A stretch of DNA of 5,642 nucleotides from Deltaproteobacteria bacterium. GTDB taxonomy: Bacteria > Myxococcota_A > Polyangia > HGW-17 > SLPX01. Positions 1 through 5,087 of the stretch are shown here, piece by piece. The translations under genes and the position numbers were made by a program. The notes below the pieces were generated by a model. That model was not told where the DNA came from. It did not search any database and was given only the letters and a program-made list of their open reading frames with translations. Numbering within the stretch: position 1 is the first letter of the stretch; each line of letters starts with the position of its first letter. Location: positions 1 through 5,642 of the forward strand of contig JAABSF010000138.1 in the NCBI GenBank assembly GCA_011390535.1. The letters are read 5' to 3'.

Positions 1-516
1 AAACGCTTCAATTTCGCCGAGCAACCTCAAGGTTTTGTGCTTCTCTTTGTACCTATGGTTTCGGTGGCCGATTCGATGCATTCCCCCTTGCTCAGGGCAG
101 CCGCAACGGTGAAAAGCCCTCCAGCTCCATCCGGCTAAATGCTTAACCAGCGGAGGGTGCTCCCAATTGTAGCCGTAGTGATCGTCCAGCCATTTTTGCT
201 TGCGCATTTGCCGCCATTGGAAATCTGCGCCTTCAGCCCAGTTCCAGTATGTCTCGGCGGCGTTCATGTAAATACCCTCGTCTCGCCCAATACCCACCCT
301 GTCGAGAGATGACATCAACCATGTGAACACCAGCAGCCCCAAAGCCAAGGCGATGATGGAATCCGTGTGACGCTGTAAAAAAGAGTGCCGGCTCTCCGAT
401 GGTTTGAAGGTGGACCCGGTTTTGCTTAGGGTGGTTCCTGGTTTCCCGTGCATGTTTTCAGGTTTATTCCCCTCGGAGTTCATGTTTTCAAGCGTTGACG
501 GGCAGGCTTTGTCCAT
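1..516 (-). CDS. ArnT/PMT-like (GT39-type) membrane glycosyltransferase, N-terminal part, runs off left edge
   Basis: The frame stays open for 172 codons from the ATG at 516 to the window edge, so the C-terminal part is missing. A polar N-terminal tail of about 50 residues leads into a membrane helix at about 52-70. This is followed by GRDEGIYMNAAETY at 77-90 and NWEHPPLVKHLAGW at 117-130. An Asp-Glu pair just after the first helix, then a downstream EHPP-K segment, is the hallmark of polyprenyl-phosphate-sugar-dependent GT-C enzymes (ArnT, protein mannosyltransferases). In those families the first periplasmic loop carries the catalytic acid, here probably D79 or E80. The start is supported by GGGAG at 523-527, 6 bases upstream. 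The gene begins 3 bases after the stop of the anchored protein, so the two are probably coupled. Expected role: transfer of a lipid-linked sugar in the periplasm. The acceptor cannot be told from this fragment. The polar N-terminal tail, with Met12 and Met22 as alternative starts, is longer than usual. Confidence 0.8.
   Translation of the reverse strand, partial: MDKACPSTLENMNSEGNKPENMHGKPGTTLSKTGSTFKPSESRHSFLQRHTDSIIALALGLLVFTWLMSSLDRVGIGRDEGIYMNAAETYWNWAEGADFQWRQMRKQKWLDDHYGYNWEHPPLVKHLAGWSWRAFHRCGCPEQGGMHRIGHRNHRYKEKHKTLRLLGEIEAF
451..490. repeat. Direct repeat CATGTTTTCA, two copies exactly 30 bases apart
   Basis: CATGTTTTCA occurs at 451-460 and again at 481-490. The 30-base spacing keeps the reading frame, so the N-terminal tail of the GT39-like protein contains two ENM tripeptides ten residues apart, around Met12 and Met22. 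It looks like a small in-frame duplication in a disordered tail, or it may be chance. It does not look like a control site. Confidence 0.5.
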
Positions 517-519
517 GAA

Positions 520-1482
520 TCACTCCCGTGTCTGTGCATAGAAGCAAAAGACCTTTGCATAAGGCCAGCGGGTGAAAACCTTGAAACTCACGGGTGTTTT
601 TTTCTCGGATTTGTTGGAGATGTCCAACACATGACGCCTCCATTTGTCGTCGATAGGGTGTGACACACTCATTGTTTTACCGTTGCCGATTTCTACCTCC
701 ATTGTTACATCCACCAGTGAACGTGGAGCCCGTGCAGCTTTTCTATTACCACCGCCTTTACGTTTTTTTGGATTCTTTGTGTGGTAGACAGCTTGACGTG
801 CCTTGTAGCGAGAGTCGTAGCCGTCAATCCCTGTATATATTACCAGGCGGCTTCCTAATTTTACTGTGGGGTAGTTGATCTCCAGAATTTTTCCATCCAC
901 CGGGTGTGCGTATATGCATTTCCGTGGAGAGTAATCCACTTCGGCGATCTTTTGACGAACATTATTCCAGCCGGCGCTGCATTGGTGACGGTGACGTGAG
1001 GGCTGAAATGGACACTGCTCATCTACACTTCCATCAGGCCTCAGGACACGGACTTGGGCTTTAGAGAGGTTTTCGTAGAAATCGAACAATGGAAGATCTG
1101 TTTTGTTTTCAAAGAGGGAAACTTGGATTCTCCCATAACTCTTTTTTGAGACAAGACGAGCTTTTTTTGTTTCAGCCCGCGTTTTCCCTTTAAGCCCCAC
1201 GACCCAAATTCTACCGAACGCTGCTTCGTCGGGTCGTGCCATCTGGTGAATATCCAGAAGCTCTCCCATATGCATACGTCCGGTGGGGCCTATCCATGTT
1301 GGCGCGAAGAGCAGCAGATCACCTTGTTTGAAATTCCCTTGCAAATACTTAGCGGCTTTTTTCCAATCTGCTCTCTCAGCCGGAGATCCGGCGAAGAGCC
1401 ATGTGGCCGCAGTCTCTATAATTGCAACCAGCACCACAAGCGATGCAGCCGACAGCCACAGTATTTTTCGTCGTTCCATCAT
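520..1482 (-). CDS. Membrane-anchored protein of unknown function, probable partner of the GT39-like glycosyltransferase
   Basis: This 320-residue protein starts MMERRK and has one hydrophobic helix at about 7-29, a signal anchor that should leave the rest in the periplasm. Residues 39-98 (ADWKKAAKYL, then QGDLLLFAPTWIGPTGRMHMGE, then FGRIWVV) form the most family-like part. The pattern D-W-aa-YL, G-D-ll-aP-W-P-GR recalls soluble periplasmic parts and neighbours of ArnT/PMT-type enzymes, but I cannot name the family. The C-terminal part, about 255-318, looks like a beta-sandwich ending in FCFYAQTR. C157, C168, C189 and C313 could form disulfides. A basic linker at 239-253 is rich in Lys, Arg and Gly. 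The ORF sits 97 bases after the GT2 stop and 3 bases before the GT39-like ATG. Its Shine-Dalgarno site is poor. Function is unknown; a role in lipid-linked sugar transfer is inferred only from position. Confidence 0.8.
   Translation of the reverse strand: MMERRKILWLSAASLVVLVAIIETAATWLFAGSPAERADWKKAAKYLQGNFKQGDLLLFAPTWIGPTGRMHMGELLDIHQMARPDEAAFGRIWVVGLKGKTRAETKKARLVSKKSYGRIQVSLFENKTDLPLFDFYENLSKAQVRVLRPDGSVDEQCPFQPSRHRHQCSAGWNNVRQKIAEVDYSPRKCIYAHPVDGKILEINYPTVKLGSRLVIYTGIDGYDSRYKARQAVYHTKNPKKRKGGGNRKAARAPRSLVDVTMEVEIGNGKTMSVSHPIDDKWRRHVLDISNKSEKKTPVSFKVFTRWPYAKVFCFYAQTRE
523..527 (-). promoter_or_regulatory. Ribosome binding site for the GT39-like gene
   Basis: On the minus strand GGGAG lies 6 bases before the ATG at 516 and inside the last codons of the upstream gene. 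It favours Met1 over Met12 (ATG at 483), which has no purine-rich site in front of it. The arrangement fits translational coupling to the upstream gene. Confidence 0.6.
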
Positions 1483-1579
1483 CTTAAACCCAAATAAACA
1501 CTGTCTCTACTATGCACGAGCCGGTGCATTACAATTCGGCACCCCCTGGGATGTCTGAAAGGAGGTTTCAACATGAGGT
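1483..1579 (-). other. 97-base gap between the GT2 gene and the anchored-protein gene
   Basis: I find no terminator with a following T-run on the minus strand, and no convincing sigma-70 promoter. It holds a short inverted repeat at 1512-1529. The sequence directly before the ATG at 1482 is GGGTTTAAG, a poor ribosome binding site, so translation of the anchored protein may be weak or may need an upstream feature. GGAGG at 1561-1565 lies on the plus strand and does not serve these genes. Confidence 0.5.
1512..1529. repeat. Short inverted repeat ATGCAC / GTGCAT
   Basis: Perfect 6-base arms (1512-1517 and 1524-1529) enclose a 6-base loop, GAGCCG. No T-run follows on either strand, so it is not a typical intrinsic terminator. 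It could be a weak RNA hairpin in the leader of the anchored-protein gene, a small operator, or chance. Confidence 0.35.
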
Positions 1580-2476
1580 TCATCTTTTTTGGCGCACAAT
1601 CAGGTCGCCCAACAGACCCAAGACCAAGATTTGAACACCTGTCATCACCAAGATCGCTGTGGTGGTATCCAAGATCAGGGGCAACAACGCCCAGCTGGCG
1701 AAAAAGACCGCTACCCCTGCCATTATAAAAAAGAGACCTATGGGAGCGAGGACACGCAAGGGGTTGAAAAAAAGAACTGTCCTAATTATCAGAGCTATGA
1801 AATTCAATGTATCGCGGATAGGCCGGATTTTGGATTTCCCTGTTCTGTGAGCGTAATTTATGGGTATGTATTTCACCCGATATCCAGCCACCAATAGGGC
1901 GAGGGTGATGGTTGTGGTGAAAGAAAAACCATCAGGCAAAAAGCCGATATATTTTTCTACAAGTGATTTTCTTATTATCCGAAGGCCGGAATTGAGATCA
2001 GGGATGCGATAGCGAGCGAGATAATTTGCCAGCTTGTTCAGGAACCATTTTGCCGGGCGCCTTATGAGAGGGATATGAACGTTTTCTCCTGTACGTGCTC
2101 CCACAACCATTTCATGATCTCTGCGCAAGGGCAACATCTCCAGTATTGCATCAGACGGATAAGTCCCATCGGCGTCTGTTATGATTACATATTCGTTACA
2201 CGCTTCCCGGAAACCTGTCTTCAAAGCAGCGCCGTACCCTCGGTTTTCTTCGTGACGAACAACTCGGACTCCGGCTTCTTCAGCTTTTTGGGCAGTATTA
2301 TCCGTTGAGCCGTCATCGACTACTATGATCTCAGCCGACACATCAGCTTTTTCCAAGGTCTCTTTGAGTTCTTCCAGCACGGGGGCGATTCCGTTCTCCT
2401 CGTTATATGCGGGAATTACGATCGAGATGGGGTTATCTGTAACAGTGGTAGTGTTATTATTCTTTTCAGTGCTCAT
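1580..2476 (-). CDS. Family 2 glycosyltransferase, polyprenyl-phosphate-mannose/glucose synthase type (DPM1/GtrB-like)
   Basis: The 298-residue protein has a complete GT-A domain: ISIVIPAYNEENGI at 17-30, VVDDGSTDNT at 52-61, the metal-binding DADGTYP at 101-107 (DXD type) and NSGLRIIRK at 162-170. RTGKSKIRP follows at 211-219. Two hydrophobic segments at about 243-265 and 273-293 anchor the C terminus, as in bacterial polyprenyl-phosphate glycosyltransferases. The family moves a sugar from a nucleotide sugar to polyprenyl phosphate on the inner face of the cytoplasmic membrane. The product feeds GT-C enzymes such as the GT39-like protein two genes downstream. Two in-frame TGA codons lie just upstream of ATG 2476, so no longer start is possible, although the ribosome binding site is weak. 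Which sugar is used cannot be read from the sequence; mannose, glucose and aminoarabinose-type sugars are all possible. Confidence 0.93.
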   Translation of the reverse strand: MSTEKNNNTTTVTDNPISIVIPAYNEENGIAPVLEELKETLEKADVSAEIIVVDDGSTDNTAQKAEEAGVRVVRHEENRGYGAALKTGFREACNEYVIITDADGTYPSDAILEMLPLRRDHEMVVGARTGENVHIPLIRRPAKWFLNKLANYLARYRIPDLNSGLRIIRKSLVEKYIGFLPDGFSFTTTITLALLVAGYRVKYIPINYAHRTGKSKIRPIRDTLNFIALIIRTVLFFNPLRVLAPIGLFFIMAGVAVFFASWALLPLILDTTTAILVMTGVQILVLGLLGDLIVRQKR

Positions 2477-2634
2477 GGTTCATCACTATATGCCTGTACC
2501 TGGGTGACGGGGCAAGACTATTTTGTAACAGTTATGGTGATTGGTGTATGGAAGAAAAGAGATTTGGACATTTCTTTTAATCTATTTCTCAGGAGGTTGT
2601 GAGTGTTTCGATGAACAAATGATTGTTTTGACGA
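2477..2634 (-). other. 158-base gap between the prmA-like gene and the GT2 gene
   Basis: A weak stem (TGATCGT / ACAATCA, one mismatch on the minus strand) overlaps the prmA-like stop codon and lacks a T-run, so I do not call a terminator. The stretch is AT-rich and could hold a promoter for the glycosyltransferase genes, but no clear -35/-10 pair stands out. AGGAGG at 2591-2596 is on the plus strand and is followed only by an 8-codon frame. Confidence 0.45.
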
Positions 2635-3714
2635 TCACTTCTTTGCCCGTTGCATTACCAAGGATACCCATGTGTTTGGCTCATCTGATGACCCGGTACT
2701 TACGGGTTCCTCTTCTTCGAGATAGTATTTAAGCTTAAATGACGGCGCCTCTTTTGACCATGTTTCTAATAATTTATCTTTTTCATCGATTAAGACACCT
2801 GACAGAATAGCTATTCCGCCGGGTTTCACCCATGCATTAAAACCGGATGCCAGATCCGCCAAAATTTTGAACCTTATGTTGGCAAGAACCAAATCAAATG
2901 AGCTTGTTTTGCATTCATGGGGTTTTACCAGTTTAAACCGCGAAGATAGATTATTTCTCTCGATATTCGTACGCGCAGCCTCAATGGAATTGTCGTCGGT
3001 GTCGGTGGCGGTGATTTTAGCATCCCACAAAAAAGTTGCAGCGAGCCCGAGTATGCCTGAGCCGCACCCAAGATCCATTATGGTTCTTGGCTCTTGTGAG
3101 CCTTTAGCTTTCAGCTCCCCCGCTGTCCTTTCCATTGTCTGAAGGCATAGTCTTGTGGTTGCATGGTGTCCGGTGCCGAAAGCTTGGCCGGGTTCAAGCT
3201 CAATGTAATGGAGCTGCGTGGATGAAGATTCATCGCTGCCGGTCTGTGCCTCTATGGCTGCTGCTTCCCATGGCGGATAAAATACAAAAGAGCCTATTTT
3301 TAAAGTGGGGAAACCTTCTTTTACCACCTCCCACCAGTTGGTGTCGGCTATAGTGCGGCGGCGGATCTTTCCTTTGTTTTTCAAAATACCTTCATCCGCC
3401 ATTTTAGCGGCGGTCTTGCGGAGGCGCTCGAGTTTTTCCAGCGCTTCATCTTCGGAGACGTAGAAACGAAAAACAACTCTCCCCGGTTGCGGAGTCTCCA
3501 GGGTGGAACCGTCGGCCACTTCATAACCGTCGGGAAATATATCGCTTATCCAAGGCGCAACAAGATGTGAAGCTTCTTCCGGAAGATCCCAACATATCAA
3601 GGAAAGATTATTTTGAGTCGAACCCATATCCGCGATCTCTCTTTGTGGGTGCTCGGAATCATTGCGGTAGTCCAATGGTTTGCGGTTTGCGGTTTGTTTG
3701 ACGTCTTTTTTCAT
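2635..3714 (-). CDS. prmA: Ribosomal protein L11 methyltransferase-like, SAM-dependent (PrmA family)
   Basis: From the ATG at 3714 the protein has 359 residues, against about 293 in E. coli PrmA. Key segments are DTNWWE at about 124-129, PGQAFGTGHHATT at 175-187, the SAM-binding loop DLGCGSGILGLAA at 214-226, the acidic ATDTDD at 236-241 and LANI at 277-280. These match PrmA in order and spacing. PrmA trimethylates ribosomal protein L11 in the cytoplasm. The family-like N terminus starts near SLICWDLPEE, which also fits a start at the ATG at 3627 (330 residues). I prefer 3714 because AGGA lies six bases in front of it. The same frame continues to a GTG at 3903, but those extra 63 codons overlap another ORF, look unlike PrmA and lack a start signal. 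The NIRFK segment differs from the NILA of E. coli, and the C-terminal region has an acidic EEEE loop, so a different substrate cannot be excluded. Confidence 0.85.
   Translation of the reverse strand: MKKDVKQTANRKPLDYRNDSEHPQREIADMGSTQNNLSLICWDLPEEASHLVAPWISDIFPDGYEVADGSTLETPQPGRVVFRFYVSEDEALEKLERLRKTAAKMADEGILKNKGKIRRRTIADTNWWEVVKEGFPTLKIGSFVFYPPWEAAAIEAQTGSDESSSTQLHYIELEPGQAFGTGHHATTRLCLQTMERTAGELKAKGSQEPRTIMDLGCGSGILGLAATFLWDAKITATDTDDNSIEAARTNIERNNLSSRFKLVKPHECKTSSFDLVLANIRFKILADLASGFNAWVKPGGIAILSGVLIDEKDKLLETWSKEAPSFKLKYYLEEEEPVSTGSSDEPNTWVSLVMQRAKK
3677..3696. repeat. 7-base tandem repeat, GGTTTGC twice plus GGTTTG
   Basis: Copies lie at 3677-3683 and 3684-3690, with a partial copy at 3691-3696. 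The repeat lies inside the prmA-like reading frame, between the candidate starts at 3714 and 3627, and encodes part of QTANRKPL. The unit is not a multiple of three, so a gain or loss of one copy would break the frame from 3714 but leave the 3627 start intact. Confidence 0.6.
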
Positions 3715-3720
3715 TTGTTT

Positions 3721-3725
3721 TCCTA
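3721..3725 (-). promoter_or_regulatory. Ribosome binding site for the prmA-like gene (TAGGA)
   Basis: On the minus strand TAGGA is followed by six bases and then ATG AAA AAA at 3714. Spacing and sequence are good, and this decides the start call against the GTG at 3903. The alternative ATG at 3627 has only a loose GAGAG about ten bases upstream. Confidence 0.6.
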
Positions 3726-3811
3726 CTATATTGCGACTGAAAAAGTTGGTGCTATTTGAATGCGTCGTTATATTTGTTAGATTGTTTTTTGAAGGTTGTA
3801 CAATGTTTTGT

Positions 3812-4045
3812 TCATTGATTGAACCGTTGCAAGCGGCGCATTGCGACGCCGGCTTTCCTTCGGCCAGGGGTCTCTTTCGATCCTTGCTGCGACTTTTGGC
3901 CACGGCCTATGTCCACATTATATCCAAATTTTTCAAACCGAGCCCTAAGATGTTCCTTCAGGTTGACCGGAGCGTTTGGTTCTTCTAATCTTACGCGGAT
4001 AATATGTTCATAGCGAATACCGTGGCTTATAACGGCCGCAGACAA
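3812..4045 (-). CDS. Possible small basic protein of unknown function (77 codons, TTG start)
   Basis: I do not recognise this ORF. Its translation reads like real protein: a strand-like stretch YEHIIRVRLEE at about 12-22, a helix-like NLKEHLRARFEKFG at 28-41, a strand YNVDIG at 42-47, and a Lys/Arg-rich tail. Against it, the only upstream start is TTG with no Shine-Dalgarno site, and it lies in the divergent control region of two genes. It overlaps, in another frame, the long extension of the prmA-like frame. If real it would precede the prmA-like gene by 97 bases in the same direction. It may be a remnant of a longer gene or chance. Confidence 0.3.
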   Translation of the reverse strand: MSAAVISHGIRYEHIIRVRLEEPNAPVNLKEHLRARFEKFGYNVDIGRGQKSQQGSKETPGRRKAGVAMRRLQRFNQ

Positions 4046-4076
4046 TAGGGCACTAGAACGTTGAACCGGATTACCC

Positions 4077-4089
4077 GGGAGTGTAAGGA
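4077..4089 (+). promoter_or_regulatory. Ribosome binding site region for the first MBL hydrolase
   Basis: GGGAG at 4077-4081 lies 10 bases, and AAGGA at 4085-4089 lies 2 bases, before the ATG at 4092. The second is too close for normal use, so the first is the more likely site. The start is also fixed by the family-typical N terminus, K-I-Y-G-C-R-G-S. Confidence 0.5.
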
Positions 4090-4091
4090 AT

Positions 4092-5087
4092 ATGGAACTG
4101 AAAATTTATGGGTGCCGTGGTTCTTATCCCATGGCGCGACGGGATGTATTGAGCTACGGAGGTAACTCTACCTGTATCCACATCCGGAGCGCGTCGGGTC
4201 AGGATATTATTATCGACGGCGGCTCAGGGATTCGGAGTTTAGGAGAGGAGATGATGAGGAGGGAGTTTGGTTTAGGGAAGGGTGAGGCCCATGTTTTAGT
4301 GGGGCACACTCACTGGGATCATATTCTCGGTTATCCGTTTTTTGATCCTCTCTATCAAGAGGGCAATCGATTTGTGTTTGTGTCCGCCGGACAGACGGAC
4401 GCGCACATAAAGGACATCTTATCGGGACAGCATGACGACATTCACTTTCCGGTGCCTTTTGCAGATCTTAGAGCTGATATGGATTATAAGGCTTTTAAGC
4501 CGGGGGAGGTATTTCAAATCGGTGATTTTCGTGTTGAGACGGTTCAGCTGAATCATCCCGGAATAACGGTGGGTTACAGGATTGAGGCGGACGGCCGGGT
4601 GGCGACCGTTTATACCGATAATGCGAGGGTTCGCAAGGTGAGGCTGGGAGATGGTCAGGGGGGGCCGGAACCGGATCCGGTTTTTACAAAGGTTTTTTTG
4701 GATAGGTTGTCCCGAACGGCGCGGGAATCGGATATTTTTATTCATGATAGTCATTTTTTCGAACATGAGATGATGGGGAGATACCACTGGGGGCATTCCA
4801 CCGTGGAAGACGCCCTGGAGTTGGCCGTGCTGGCAGAGGTTAAAAGGCTGGTGCTCTTTCACCACGCGCCTGAGCATTCAGACACCGTGGTGGATGAGAA
4901 GCTTTTTTTAGCGAGGGATTTGAGCCGTGAGTTTGATTTTAAAGTAGATTGTGCGTTCGAAGGGCTCACATACAAAGTCGGAGAGGCAGAGGGTGAGCGA
5001 GCGCGCGCGCGTGCCGGAGAGAGAGACGGAGATGAAGAGGTTGATTTGAAACTAAACCATAAGCGACGCCCGGAGGTTTCCTCATGA
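4092..5087 (+). CDS. MBL-fold metallo-hydrolase (PhnP/COG1235-like), first of a tandem pair
   Basis: The 331-residue cytoplasmic protein starts MELKIYGCRGSYP, as this subgroup does. It shows YGGNSTC at 22-28, IIDGGSGI at 41-48, the zinc motif HTHWDH at 72-77, NHPG with H155, YTDN with D176, HDSHF at 218-222, GHST at 234-237 and HHAPEHSD at 257-264. Together these supply the usual ligands of a two-metal site: H72, H74, D76, H77, H155, D176 and a late His. The fold is well supported but the substrate is not. Relatives include phosphodiesterases and RNase Z-like enzymes. After residue 296 comes a charged tail with RARARAG and then acidic and basic clusters, which is not part of the fold. Its stop overlaps the start of a paralogue by four bases, so the two are very likely co-translated. 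Confidence 0.9.
   Translation: MELKIYGCRGSYPMARRDVLSYGGNSTCIHIRSASGQDIIIDGGSGIRSLGEEMMRREFGLGKGEAHVLVGHTHWDHILGYPFFDPLYQEGNRFVFVSAGQTDAHIKDILSGQHDDIHFPVPFADLRADMDYKAFKPGEVFQIGDFRVETVQLNHPGITVGYRIEADGRVATVYTDNARVRKVRLGDGQGGPEPDPVFTKVFLDRLSRTARESDIFIHDSHFFEHEMMGRYHWGHSTVEDALELAVLAEVKRLVLFHHAPEHSDTVVDEKLFLARDLSREFDFKVDCAFEGLTYKVGEAEGERARARAGERDGDEEVDLKLNHKRRPEVSS
4669..4682. repeat. 14-base perfect palindrome inside the first MBL gene
   Basis: AACCGGATCCGGTT equals its own reverse complement and is followed by more T residues, so on the plus strand it superficially resembles a small intrinsic terminator. It lies in frame in a loop-coding part (PEPDPVF) of an otherwise intact gene, and the stem would be only five base pairs after leaving a GATC loop. 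A biological role is doubtful. Confidence 0.5.
5001..5014. repeat. Alternating GC/GT dinucleotide run in the tail of the first MBL gene
   Basis: The run gcgcgcgcgcgtgc is strictly alternating purine-pyrimidine and encodes the ARARA part of the C-terminal tail. A purine-rich GA stretch follows at 5015-5040. Such sequence is prone to slippage and can adopt left-handed DNA. It probably explains the low-complexity tail as a late extension of the gene. Confidence 0.5.
5072..5076 (+). promoter_or_regulatory. Strong ribosome binding site (GGAGG) for the second MBL hydrolase
   Basis: GGAGG lies seven bases before the ATG at 5084 and inside the last codons of the first MBL gene. With the ATGA overlap this is a classic coupled arrangement, and it supports 5084 as the true start. 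Confidence 0.8.

Larger units (their letters stand above)
3715..4091. promoter_or_regulatory. Divergent control region between the prmA-like gene and the MBL hydrolase pair
   Basis: This 377-base stretch separates two oppositely oriented transcription units and should hold promoters for both. The part at 3715-3811 is clearly AT-rich. For the minus direction TATAAC (complement at 3767-3772) is a reasonable -10 but has no good -35 partner. For the plus direction GATAAT at 3998-4003 and TATAAC at 4028-4033 are -10-like, again with poor -35 boxes. No operator palindrome or terminator is evident. A possible small minus-strand ORF fills 3812-4045. Confidence 0.4.

Noticed and set aside
1573..1728. 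Plus-strand 51-codon ORF starting MRFIFFGAQ behind a well-placed GGAGG (1561-1565), antisense to the end of the GT2 gene
   Set aside because: It lies almost wholly opposite a well-conserved coding region, its product is Arg/Pro/Trp-rich with no recognisable pattern, and no promoter is visible. The ribosome binding site is probably chance.
2591..2622. AGGAGG on the plus strand followed by GTG and ATG codons
   Set aside because: The frame ends after eight codons at the TGA at 2620-2622, and there is no continuing gene in that direction.
2618..2640. Stem-loop over the prmA-like stop codon as a terminator
   Set aside because: The stem is AT-rich, has a mismatch on the transcribed strand and is not followed by a T-run.
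3715..3903. Upstream extension of the prmA-like gene from GTG 3903
   Set aside because: The added residues are Asn/Ser/Thr-rich and unlike the PrmA N terminus, no ribosome binding site precedes the GTG, and a good one precedes the ATG at 3714.
4669..4690. Palindrome followed by T residues as an intragenic terminator
   Set aside because: The stem is at most five base pairs once a loop is allowed, and the gene continues intact for another 400 bases with a coupled gene after it.
4419..4877. Long open frame on the minus strand opposite the first MBL hydrolase (152 codons)
   Set aside because: The plus-strand frame carries a complete set of MBL motifs. The antisense translation has no domain pattern and no start signal.
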